Assembly (NCBI RefSeq): GCF_946479965.1
Contig: NZ_CAMLHX010000061.1
Span: 1-24,060 of the forward strand
DNA from: an uncultured Mucilaginibacter sp.
GTDB lineage: Bacteria > Bacteroidota > Bacteroidia > Sphingobacteriales > Sphingobacteriaceae
Direction of reading: 5' to 3'
Length of the DNA: 24,060 nucleotides
Made by a program: the position numbers and the translations under genes. The notes under the pieces are model-generated. The model was not told where the DNA came from. It ran no database searches and saw only the letters and a program-made list of their open reading frames with translations. This document shows positions 14,091 through 21,019 of this stretch, piece after piece; positions within the stretch are counted from its first letter, which is position 1, and each line of letters starts with the position of its first letter.

Positions 14091-16769
14091 TTAGCCTGCC
14101 AATCCGCGGAGGTTTTCTTCAACTATTTTTAATTTCGCCTCAGCATCCGCTTTTTTCTTCAATTCGTTATCAATTATTTCGGGTTTCGCATTGGCCATAA
14201 AGCGCTCATTAGCTAATTTTGCATCAACCGATTTTAAGAAACCTTCCAGATAACTTTTTTCTTTTTGCAGGCGTTCCTGCTCAGCCTCAGGGTCTATCGT
14301 TTCTTGCAGCGGAATAAAAAACTCGTCTGTTGATACCAAAAAGCCTGCTGCGTCGCTCACCTTAGTATTTACAAGAGAGAACTCGCTGAGATTAGCCAAC
14401 TTAACAATTATGTAACGGTACGCCTCATAATCAATTCCGGAACCGGGCTTAACCAAGAGTTGTAAAGTTTCTTTTGGCGATATTTGTTTATTCTGACGAA
14501 TATTTCTAACCTGGGCAATTATTTGTTTAATCGTTTCTATATCATTCACCAAACGGGCATTAATTTCCCCAATTGTTGGTAATTGAGCAACGATGCAGCA
14601 ATCATTATCCGCCCGTTCTTTAAACAGGTCGTCATGCCATAACTCTTCGGTTATAAAAGGCATAAACGGATGCAGTATCTTTAGTATATTTTCAAAGAAA
14701 CTAACTGTTTTATTGTACGTTTCCCTATCCATAGGCTGTTGGTAGGCTGGCTTTATCATCTCCAGGTACCAGGCACAGAAATCATCCCAAACCAGCTTGT
14801 AGGTAGACATTAATGCTTCCGACAAGCGGTATTGTGTAAAAGCCTCTTCAATTTCCTGGAGCCCCTGGTTAAAGCGGCTTTCAAACCAGTTAATGGTTAC
14901 AGTATTCGGGTTTTGTAAGGTATCGTCAACCTCCCAGCCTTTTATCAGCAAAAAGGCATTCCAAACCTTGTTAAAGAAGTTACGGCCCTGTAAACAATCC
15001 TTTTCGTCAAACATCAGGTCGTTACCTGCAGGCGAGCTCAGCAGCATACCCACACGCACGCCATCGGCACCGTACTGGTCTATCAGGTCCAGCGGATCAG
15101 GCGAGTTACCTAATGATTTTGACATCTTTCTCCCCTGCTTATCGCGCACAATGCCGGTTAGGTAAACGTTTCGGAAAGGCAGATCGCCCTTAAACTCGTG
15201 CCCCGCCATTATCATACGCGCTACCCAGAAAAATAAGATCTCCGGAGCCGTTACCAGGTCGTTTGTTGGGTAGTAATATTTAATATCAGCATTCTCAGGG
15301 TCTTTAAATCCATCAAAGACAGAAATTGGCCATAACCACGATGAGAACCAGGTGTCTACAACGTCTTCTTCCTGTGTTAGGTCGTTGGTTGTAAGTTGTA
15401 CGTTATACGTTGTAAGTTTCTTCGCTTCTTCTAATGCCTCTTCTGCAGTCTTCGCAATCACATATTCGCCGTTGGGTAAATACCATGCGGGTATTTGTTG
15501 CCCCCACCATAACTGGCGGCTTATACACCAATCCTGAACGTTTTCCATCCAGTGGCGGTAGGTATTGGTAAACTTTTCCGGGATCAGCTTAACCTCACCT
15601 TTTAATACATAATCAAGCGCAGGTTTCGCCATTTCGCTCATTTTGCAGAACCATTGCATAGATAGTTTAGGCTCAATAACCGCATTGGTCCGCTCTGAAA
15701 AACCTACCTGCGATTTGTATTCCTCCACCTTCTCTAAAGCACCTGCTTCCTCAAGCATAGTAGCAATTTTCTTGCGTGCTGCAAAGCGGTCCTCGCCTAC
15801 CAATATCTGCGCTTTCTCATTCAGCGTACCGTCGTCGTTTAAAATATCAATAACGGGCAGCTTATGTTTTTGGCCCAACTCATAGTCATTCAGATCATGC
15901 GCGGGTGTAACCTTTAAGCAACCTGTACCAAAATCCATTGTCACGTACTCATCCAATATAACGGGTATCTCACGGTTGATCAACGGAATAAAAACCGATT
16001 GCCCATGCAGGTGCATATACCGCTCATCGTTGGGGTTAATGCATATCGCCGCGTCGGCCATTATAGTTTCAGGGCGGGTGGTAGCTATGGTTAAGTAGTT
16101 AGTATCTAGTATCAAGTCGTTAGACTTTTGCTTATCATCTTGATACTTGCTACTTGCTACTTTATACTTAATATAATAAAGCTTCTGATTAACCTCCTTA
16201 CGTACAACCTCCTCATCGCTTACGGCGGTTTTCCCTTGCGGATCCCAGTTTACCATGCGGATACCACGGTAAATAAGGCCCTTTTTGTACAGGTGGATAA
16301 AGGTATCTAATACCGCATCGCTCATATCGGGGTCCATAGTAAAACGGGTACGGTCCCAATCGCATGATGCGCCTAATTTTTTTAACTGATCTAGTATAAT
16401 GCCGCCATATTTCTCTTTCCACTCCCATGCATAAGCTAAAAACTCTTCGCGGGTAAGGTCTTTTTTGCTGATGCCTTTTTCTTTAAGCATGGCAACAACC
16501 TTCGCTTCGGTAGCAATGCTGGCGTGGTCTGTACCGGGTACCCAGCATGCATTTTTGCCCTTCATACGCGCGCGGCGTATCAGTACATCCTGTATGGTAT
16601 TATTCAGCATGTGGCCCATATGCAGCACCCCGGTAACGTTGGGCGGAGGCATTACAATGGTGTAGGATTCGCGCCCATCGGGCACCGACTTAAAAAATTT
16701 ATGTTGCAGCCAGTAACTGTACCATTTTTCTTCGGCTTGTTTTGGCGAATAGGTTTTAGCAATACTCAT
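14091..16769 (-). CDS. valS: Valine--tRNA ligase
   Basis: ValRS charges tRNA-Val and edits threonyl-tRNA. ATG 16769 (MSIAKTYSPKQAEEKWY) gives 892 residues, the normal size; a further in-frame start at 16799 would overlap the -7 box and adds an unrelated ten residues. Class I signatures are intact: PPNVTGVLHMGHML (42-55, HIGH-type) and KMSKS (about 548-552). The editing-domain motif ATTRPET lies at 229-235. The C-terminal ~65 residues form the charged coiled coil (ERLQKEKSYLEGFLKSVDAKL and onward) that grips tRNA. Two segments are odd: residues ~199-227 and ~451-465 are encoded by 7-bp-period repeats (16089-16173, 15376-15417), both in frame. Nothing essential seems interrupted, so the enzyme should work. 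Confidence 0.97.
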   Translation of the reverse strand: MSIAKTYSPKQAEEKWYSYWLQHKFFKSVPDGRESYTIVMPPPNVTGVLHMGHMLNNTIQDVLIRRARMKGKNACWVPGTDHASIATEAKVVAMLKEKGISKKDLTREEFLAYAWEWKEKYGGIILDQLKKLGASCDWDRTRFTMDPDMSDAVLDTFIHLYKKGLIYRGIRMVNWDPQGKTAVSDEEVVRKEVNQKLYYIKYKVASSKYQDDKQKSNDLILDTNYLTIATTRPETIMADAAICINPNDERYMHLHGQSVFIPLINREIPVILDEYVTMDFGTGCLKVTPAHDLNDYELGQKHKLPVIDILNDDGTLNEKAQILVGEDRFAARKKIATMLEEAGALEKVEEYKSQVGFSERTNAVIEPKLSMQWFCKMSEMAKPALDYVLKGEVKLIPEKFTNTYRHWMENVQDWCISRQLWWGQQIPAWYLPNGEYVIAKTAEEALEEAKKLTTYNVQLTTNDLTQEEDVVDTWFSSWLWPISVFDGFKDPENADIKYYYPTNDLVTAPEILFFWVARMIMAGHEFKGDLPFRNVYLTGIVRDKQGRKMSKSLGNSPDPLDLIDQYGADGVRVGMLLSSPAGNDLMFDEKDCLQGRNFFNKVWNAFLLIKGWEVDDTLQNPNTVTINWFESRFNQGLQEIEEAFTQYRLSEALMSTYKLVWDDFCAWYLEMIKPAYQQPMDRETYNKTVSFFENILKILHPFMPFITEELWHDDLFKERADNDCCIVAQLPTIGEINARLVNDIETIKQIIAQVRNIRQNKQISPKETLQLLVKPGSGIDYEAYRYIIVKLANLSEFSLVNTKVSDAAGFLVSTDEFFIPLQETIDPEAEQERLQKEKSYLEGFLKSVDAKLANERFMANAKPEIIDNELKKKADAEAKLKIVEENLRGLAG
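15376..15417. repeat. 7-bp degenerate tandem array inside valS (second)
   Basis: Six consecutive 7-base units end in GT on the plus strand, with approximate consensus NGTNNGT. Two units (15390-15396 and 15411-15417) are identical, TGTAAGT. In valS it encodes roughly residues 451-465, including the phrase KLTTYNVQLTTND, just before the conserved EDVVDTWFSS segment. Confidence 0.65.
16089..16173. repeat. Inverted pair of 7-bp degenerate arrays inside valS (first)
   Basis: On the plus strand, 16089-16123 contains five consecutive 7-base units that end in AG (the middle ones fit TANNNAG). Then 16139-16173 contains five consecutive units fitting CTTNNTA. The two consensus words are reverse complements of each other, so the block is a large imperfect palindrome (arms 16097-16116 and 16139-16158 pair best, with the inner nine bases perfect). 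It encodes ValRS residues ~199-227, immediately before the TTRPET editing motif. Confidence 0.7.
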
Positions 16770-16776
16770 AAGATCG

Positions 16777-16784
16777 CAAAAATA
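16777..16784 (-). promoter_or_regulatory. -7 box of valS
   Basis: On the minus strand 16784-16777 reads TATTTTTG, an exact TAnnTTTG match. Seven bases separate it from ATG 16769, so the transcript should be nearly leaderless. No -33 element lies at 19-21 bases. Confidence 0.55.
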
Positions 16785-16941
16785 CGGATTTTGGGGCAAA
16801 ATCGGGGAGCGATTTTGTGCTATTCCTCAACTCACTCATTGCATAATAACCATGTACATTTTAATCTTACTTAACTAAAATTGTAGTTTTTACTTATTCC
16901 TGTTATATTAGATGAGCTAAATATAAACCTGCCCCAAGCCC

Positions 16942-17813
16942 GTGAGAAAACTGAAATTTAATATTTTACCTGCAGCTGCATTGCTTTTGCGCATTGCTAC
17001 AGCCACTAACGCACAAAAGCTACCACTGATACAGCAAGGCAGCGCACGTGCCCCGCAGAACGTAAAAATAGATGGCCGTTTAACCGAATGGGCCAACATG
17101 CCGTGGTTTATAACGAAACTAACCGCATTTATTATTTAGTGGCCAATGATGGTGCTAACCTCTACTTAGCCATTCGCGGTGTTGACGTAACAGTAACCAC
17201 AAAGGTGCTTAACGGAGGTATCGCCTTCACTACCAGCCATACGTTAGATAAAAAGGCAAGGGCAAAAGCAGTGGGTAATGCAACCGTTACCTTTCCGGTT
17301 TCGCTGAGCAATAATGCGATGATGACGGTGTTGATGCCATTGCTTAGCTTAAGGGAATTTAAGCGGGATACTTTGGCCCACCTCAGAACAATAGACTCAA
17401 TAAGGAAAATAGCGGACAAGCGGTTAACAACGGTGCTTAAAGAAATAGGCGTGTCGGGCCTGAAAGGAATATCAGAAACAGCTCTGCCGCTTTATAACGA
17501 TAAAGAAATTATAGCCGCTGGTAAATTGCAAGGCACGCAACCCGTTTTTGAGATAGCCATTCCGTTGAAATATTTAGGGCTTGATCTGACTAACAGTAAA
17601 AGTTTTAGCCATCGTATTAAACTGGATATACCCCAATTTGATCCCAACAAACCACGTGAGGAGGTACCGTCAGAAAGAATAGCTTCTACATCAGTTGAGG
17701 TTACATCAAGGTCTGCCGTTATACGCACAGGTTTGCCCATGGCTGATCCTGACGGGGATTATCAATCGCATAAAACGGAAATGTGGGGGGAGTATACATT
17801 GGTTGTTAAGTAG
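16942..17813 (+). pseudogene. Secreted conserved Bacteroidota protein with a DOMON/CBM9-like N-terminal region, frameshifted
   Basis: Two overlapping frames make one protein. Frame one runs from GTG 16942 to a stop at 17139: a signal peptide (ending TATNA before Gln) and then VKIDGRLTEWANM. The second frame, open through about 17088-17813, continues with VVYNETNRIYYLVAND, then GANLYLAIRG and VLNGGIAFTTS. The phrase 'kIDG...EW...yN...yy.vANd..nLYlai' belongs to one continuous domain, so a change of one base (net loss of one, or gain of two) occurred around 17098-17112. No slippery heptamer is visible there. The remaining ~220 residues are open and end in MWGEYTLVVK. An Arg inside the signal-peptide core (LLLRIA) may be further decay. 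A sequencing error would restore a ~290-residue secreted protein. Its function is unknown. Confidence 0.7.
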
Positions 17814-17864
17814 TGTTGAGCTTAATATGGAAATTACCGAACAATATCTAATGTCGCCGCATGG

Positions 17865-17891
17865 GATAGGTAATTTAGAACCTAACCTATC
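17865..17891. repeat. 7-bp inverted repeat after the frameshifted gene
   Basis: GATAGGT (17865-17871) and ACCTATC (17885-17891) form a stem with a 13-base loop, 52 bases after the pseudogene stop. There is no T-run, so it is at best a weak terminator. The rest of the 193-base gap to the next gene contains only a possible 26-codon frame that I do not support. Confidence 0.3.
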
Positions 17892-17975
17892 AAATACCAG
17901 TATATGAATACTTTGCGGCCGCACTTGTCGTATAAATGGCGCATATAAGTCCTAAAGAAAACTAAAATAACTCTA

Positions 17976-17983
17976 TACCTTTG
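17976..17983 (+). promoter_or_regulatory. -7 box of the XRE-DUF4870 operon
   Basis: TACCTTTG is an exact TAnnTTTG match, 23 bases before ATG 18007. No TTTG is found 19-21 bases upstream. Confidence 0.5.
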
Positions 17984-18006
17984 CTATCTGATTTCATATT
18001 ATCACA

Positions 18007-18552
18007 ATGAAAAGTCCGGATCTGGCAAAAAAAATAAAAGATTTAAGAACAAGAAAGGGACTTTCTCAGGAGCAGCTGGCTGACAAAGCCGGATTAAGCC
18101 TGAGGACCGTTCAACGGATTGAGAATGGAGGCTCTGTGCCACGCGGAGACATATTAAAACGATTAGCATTGCCACTGGATATTTCAGAAAACGAGCTAAT
18201 TAATCAGAAAACCAATAAAGGCAGCGATATTCTGGCAATTTTAAATCTATCGCAATTTAGTTTTATCATATTTCCCCTGCTAGGGTTTATAATACCATTA
18301 GCAATATGGCTGTTTAAAAAGGATAAGGTTGAAGATATTGACCAACTGGCAAAGGCAATAATCAACTTTCAAATTACCTGGGCCATAGCGTTCTTTCTGC
18401 TTATCTTCACTACATTTCTATTCATTGGGCTTTCCATGTTTGTAATATGGTGTATGTATTTATTTAATATAGTTATCATCATAACCAATACGATAAAATT
18501 CCGCCGTAACGGACAGGCTGACTATAAACCAAGTTTTGCCTTTTTAAAATAG
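18007..18552 (+). CDS. XRE-family helix-turn-helix protein fused to a DUF4870-like membrane domain
   Basis: A 181-residue protein. Residues ~5-60 are an XRE/Cro-type DNA-binding domain: LAKKIKDLRTRKGLSQEQLA, with the recognition helix in LSLRTVQRIENGGSVPRGDIL. After a short linker (~61-78) come three or four hydrophobic segments: ~80-103 (SFIIFPLLGFIIPLAIWLF), ~121-140 and ~141-162. KKDKVEDIDQLAKAIINFQIT lies between the first two, a phrase typical of the DUF4870 (Tic20-like) family. The result is a membrane-tethered DNA-binding protein. It has its own -7 box. Its TAG is 11 bases before the next ATG, with an AGGA between, so it is co-transcribed with the serine-hydrolase lipoprotein. I infer that it regulates this operon. 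Confidence 0.88.
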   Translation: MKSPDLAKKIKDLRTRKGLSQEQLADKAGLSLRTVQRIENGGSVPRGDILKRLALPLDISENELINQKTNKGSDILAILNLSQFSFIIFPLLGFIIPLAIWLFKKDKVEDIDQLAKAIINFQITWAIAFFLLIFTTFLFIGLSMFVIWCMYLFNIVIIITNTIKFRRNGQADYKPSFAFLK

Positions 18553-18563
18553 GAAGCACGATA

Positions 18564-19838
18564 ATGAGCAAATTAAAGTATGCTATAAGATTTTTGATTG
18601 TCAGCTTGATAGCGGTGTCATGTATCTCAAAAGAAGAATCAGAAAAGATCAGAAAAAACCAATTTGATAACGATATTAAGGTACTGACAGACTCTACCCG
18701 GACGATTATAGAGAGAATTGACAGCACGAAAATTGAAGTATCGAAATTAGATACAAGGATAAAAGCCCTGATGGATTCGGCCCGGGTTAGCGGAATGGCT
18801 ATTTCTGTAATTAATGCCAATCAAATTGTTTACCATAAGGCTTTCGGATATGCTAACGTTGATGAAAAATTGCCCTTGCAGATCAACGATATCTTCTATG
18901 GCGCATCGTTAAGTAAAGCGGTCTTTGGCTATTTGGTGGCTAAATTGGTTGTTAAGGGTACAATTGATCTTGACAAACCACTTCAACAATATTTAAATGT
19001 TCCTATTCCGGAGTTTAAGAGTGATAAACAACGCGGCTTTCAGGATTTGAAAACTGATAAACGCTATACCCAAATAACGGCCAGAATGTGTCTGTCGCAT
19101 ACATCGGGATTGCAAAACTGGAGGCGGATACCAAGACCAGATGATCTTGAAAACAAGCGTAAACTTAAAATTTATTTTGACCCGGGAACACAGTATTATT
19201 ATTCGGGCGAAGGCTTTATGCTTTTGCAATATGTAATAGAACATATTACCGGAAAGGACCTTGAACAACTGGCCAAAGAAGAAGTGTTTGAGCCTTTGCA
19301 AATGCATAATACCAGCTATGTATGGCAGGACAGATTTGACAAAAGCTATTGCAACGGGCACAGTAATGAGCAAAAAGTAATAACAAAGGAGAAAAGAGAA
19401 GAAGCACAGGCCGCAGGTTCAATGGAAACTAATTTAATAGATTATTCATTGTTTATAAAACACATTTCGACGCTGGTAAAGCAAAGATCGCCGATAACCG
19501 ACACCATGTTCAAACTTAATTTCCCCATCCGAACCAAAGCGCAGTTTGGCCCATTATCGCTAATACAGTCAAATGAAAACGACAACATACAATTAAACTA
19601 TGGTCTAGGATGGGGCATATTGCAATCGCCTTTTGGATTTGGCGCGTTTAAAGAGGGACATGGCGATGGGTTTCAACATTACACTATTTTATTTCCGGAA
19701 AAAGAGATCGGGGTAGTGATGCTTTCTAATAGCGATAATGCGGAGAGCATTTTCAGGGAAGTTTTAAAAATTACTATTGCAGATACTTATACCCCCTGGA
19801 AGTGGGAAAACTATCTTCCTTATCAAGTGAAAAAATAA
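18564..19838 (+). CDS. Serine hydrolase, beta-lactamase/penicillin-binding fold, lipoprotein
   Basis: A 424-residue protein with a lipoprotein signal (hydrophobic FLIVSLIAVSC, lipobox Cys20). Residues ~21-65 form a charged, probably helical tether. The catalytic domain (about 66-410) has the class C/EstB-type signatures: SxxK as SLSK (Ser115, Lys118), the second motif as Y213-S-G instead of the usual YSN, and the third as H366-G-D-G in place of KTG. LSHTSGL (177-183) and MLSNSDN (386-392) are standard for the family. Members include D-alanyl-D-alanine carboxypeptidases, esterases and peptidases; the substrate cannot be told here. The YSG variant keeps the tyrosine base. It is co-transcribed with the membrane XRE protein, which suggests regulated envelope hydrolysis. 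Confidence 0.92.
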   Translation: MSKLKYAIRFLIVSLIAVSCISKEESEKIRKNQFDNDIKVLTDSTRTIIERIDSTKIEVSKLDTRIKALMDSARVSGMAISVINANQIVYHKAFGYANVDEKLPLQINDIFYGASLSKAVFGYLVAKLVVKGTIDLDKPLQQYLNVPIPEFKSDKQRGFQDLKTDKRYTQITARMCLSHTSGLQNWRRIPRPDDLENKRKLKIYFDPGTQYYYSGEGFMLLQYVIEHITGKDLEQLAKEEVFEPLQMHNTSYVWQDRFDKSYCNGHSNEQKVITKEKREEAQAAGSMETNLIDYSLFIKHISTLVKQRSPITDTMFKLNFPIRTKAQFGPLSLIQSNENDNIQLNYGLGWGILQSPFGFGAFKEGHGDGFQHYTILFPEKEIGVVMLSNSDNAESIFREVLKITIADTYTPWKWENYLPYQVKK

Positions 19839-19931
19839 TGATCGATTAAGCCAGAAAGTGCATCAATCGAAAAACTGTTGTTGTAATATTTGTAATTTTA
19901 CGTTACCAATAATCATCAAACCTATAATACC

Positions 19932-20762
19932 ATGCAACAGCGATACCACAACAGCGCCAAAGAAGTAAAGGGCATGAACACCGCAGAGCTGCGGGAGCAG
20001 TTTCTGATTGAGGAAATGATGAAGCCCGGCAAAATGTGTTTTACTTACAGCCATTATGATAGGGTGATTATTGGTGGTGCAACGCCCGAAACTGAAACAT
20101 TGACGCTCAAAAACTTCGCGCCGCTGAAGGCCGAACACTTTTTGGAAAGGCGCGAAATGGGTGTTATTAACGTGGGAGCTGCCGGTACAATTAATGTTGA
20201 CGGAACTATATACGATCTGGAGAAAAAAGATTGCCTGTACATTGGCCGCGGAAGTAAGGACGTTAGTTTTGCATCTGCCGACACAGACGAACCCGCTGTT
20301 TTTTATATGTTGTCAACACCCGCGCATACGGCCTACCCTACCCAGCTAATGAAAGCGGCAGATGCCAGCCCCATGACAATCGGGTCAGCAGAAACATCTA
20401 ACCATCGTACTGTTTATAAATACATTTTTGCCGATGGCATAAAAAGTTGCCAGCTGGTAATGGGCCTAACAGTTTTAAACACCGGCAGTGTGTGGAACAC
20501 CATGCCTGCCCACACCCACGACCGCCGGATGGAAGCTTATTTTTATTTCGATGTACCGAACGGCCAGACGGTTTTTCATTTTATGGGGCAGCCGCAGGAA
20601 ACGCGGCATATAACTGTTCACAATCACCAGGCAGTTATCAGTCCGCCATGGTCTATCCATTCAGGCTGCGGCACCAGCAATTACTCCTTTATTTGGGGCA
20701 TGGGCGGCGAGAACCAGGATTACAGCGATATGGATGTGGTTAATATTGGGGATTTGCGGTAA
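19932..20762 (+). CDS. kduI: 5-dehydro-4-deoxy-D-glucuronate isomerase
   Basis: KduI interconverts 5-keto-4-deoxyuronate and 2,5-diketo-3-deoxygluconate, a step in the breakdown of pectin and other uronic-acid polymers in the cytoplasm. The 276-residue cupin matches the family along its length: SHYDRVIIGGATP, LERREMGVINVGAAGTINVDG, YIGRGSKDVSFAS and PAHTAYPT. The metal site HxHx4E is present at His194, His196 and Glu201 (MPAHTHDRRMEAYFYF), with His243 in SIHSGCG as the fourth ligand. The C-terminus FIWGMGGENQDYSDMD is standard. No other uronate genes (kduD, lyases, SusCD pair) are in the window, so it is isolated from the usual polysaccharide locus. No exact -7 box was found; AATATTTG (19885-19892) is a 7/8 match. 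Confidence 0.96.
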   Translation: MQQRYHNSAKEVKGMNTAELREQFLIEEMMKPGKMCFTYSHYDRVIIGGATPETETLTLKNFAPLKAEHFLERREMGVINVGAAGTINVDGTIYDLEKKDCLYIGRGSKDVSFASADTDEPAVFYMLSTPAHTAYPTQLMKAADASPMTIGSAETSNHRTVYKYIFADGIKSCQLVMGLTVLNTGSVWNTMPAHTHDRRMEAYFYFDVPNGQTVFHFMGQPQETRHITVHNHQAVISPPWSIHSGCGTSNYSFIWGMGGENQDYSDMDVVNIGDLR

Positions 20763-20768
20763 AAGCAG

Positions 20769-20834
20769 CTGTTGCGAAAGTGTTGCTATTGTGTTGCTAA
20801 GGTGATCCAAAAGTGATCCAAACTGATCCAAAAA
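20769..20834. repeat. 11-bp-period degenerate tandem array after kduI
   Basis: Starting seven bases after the kduI stop there are six units with an 11-base period. Units two and three begin GTGTTGCTA (20780 and 20791), units four and five begin GTGATCCAAA (20802 and 20813), and the sixth is TGATCCAAA (20824, one base shorter in phase). The first (20769) is CTGTTGCGAAA. A reverse-complement copy of part of unit four (TTTTGGATCACC, 20997-21008) lies 185 bases further on, just before the LpxR-like stop. The 257-base gap between kduI and the LpxR-like gene otherwise holds AT-rich sequence with no gene. Confidence 0.6.
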
Positions 20835-20996
20835 AAGCCAAAAATCGCTATTTTTATCATTTTACAATTAACTTATAATCAGTAACTTACACCCAATCCA
20901 CAGCTAATTTTACTGACGAATAAGTAGCTTCACATTAAATAGTTAAGTACTTAACATTCAATAAATTACTTATTTAATTTTTTGGTAACGCATTTA

Positions 20997-21008
20997 TTTT
21001 GGATCACC
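20997..21008. repeat. 12-bp inverted copy of the TGATCC repeat
   Basis: TTTTGGATCACC is the exact reverse complement of 20801-20812, so a 208-base AT-rich noncoding segment is bounded by perfect 12-bp inverted ends. No target-site duplication abuts the two ends, so a transposable element is not demonstrated. Confidence 0.5.
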
Positions 21009-21019
21009 CCCTAATTCGC

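Noticed and set aside
16770..16799. Upstream extension of valS
   Set aside because: It would overlap the -7 box, and its ten residues are not ValRS-like; ATG 16769 fits the family.
17827..17907. A 26-codon open frame between the pseudogene and the XRE gene
   Set aside because: It has no homology cue, no start signal and very short length; it is more likely chance sequence.
20801..21008. Calling the 208-base segment a MITE
   Set aside because: It has 12-bp inverted ends, but no target-site duplication abuts them, and the left end is part of a tandem array.
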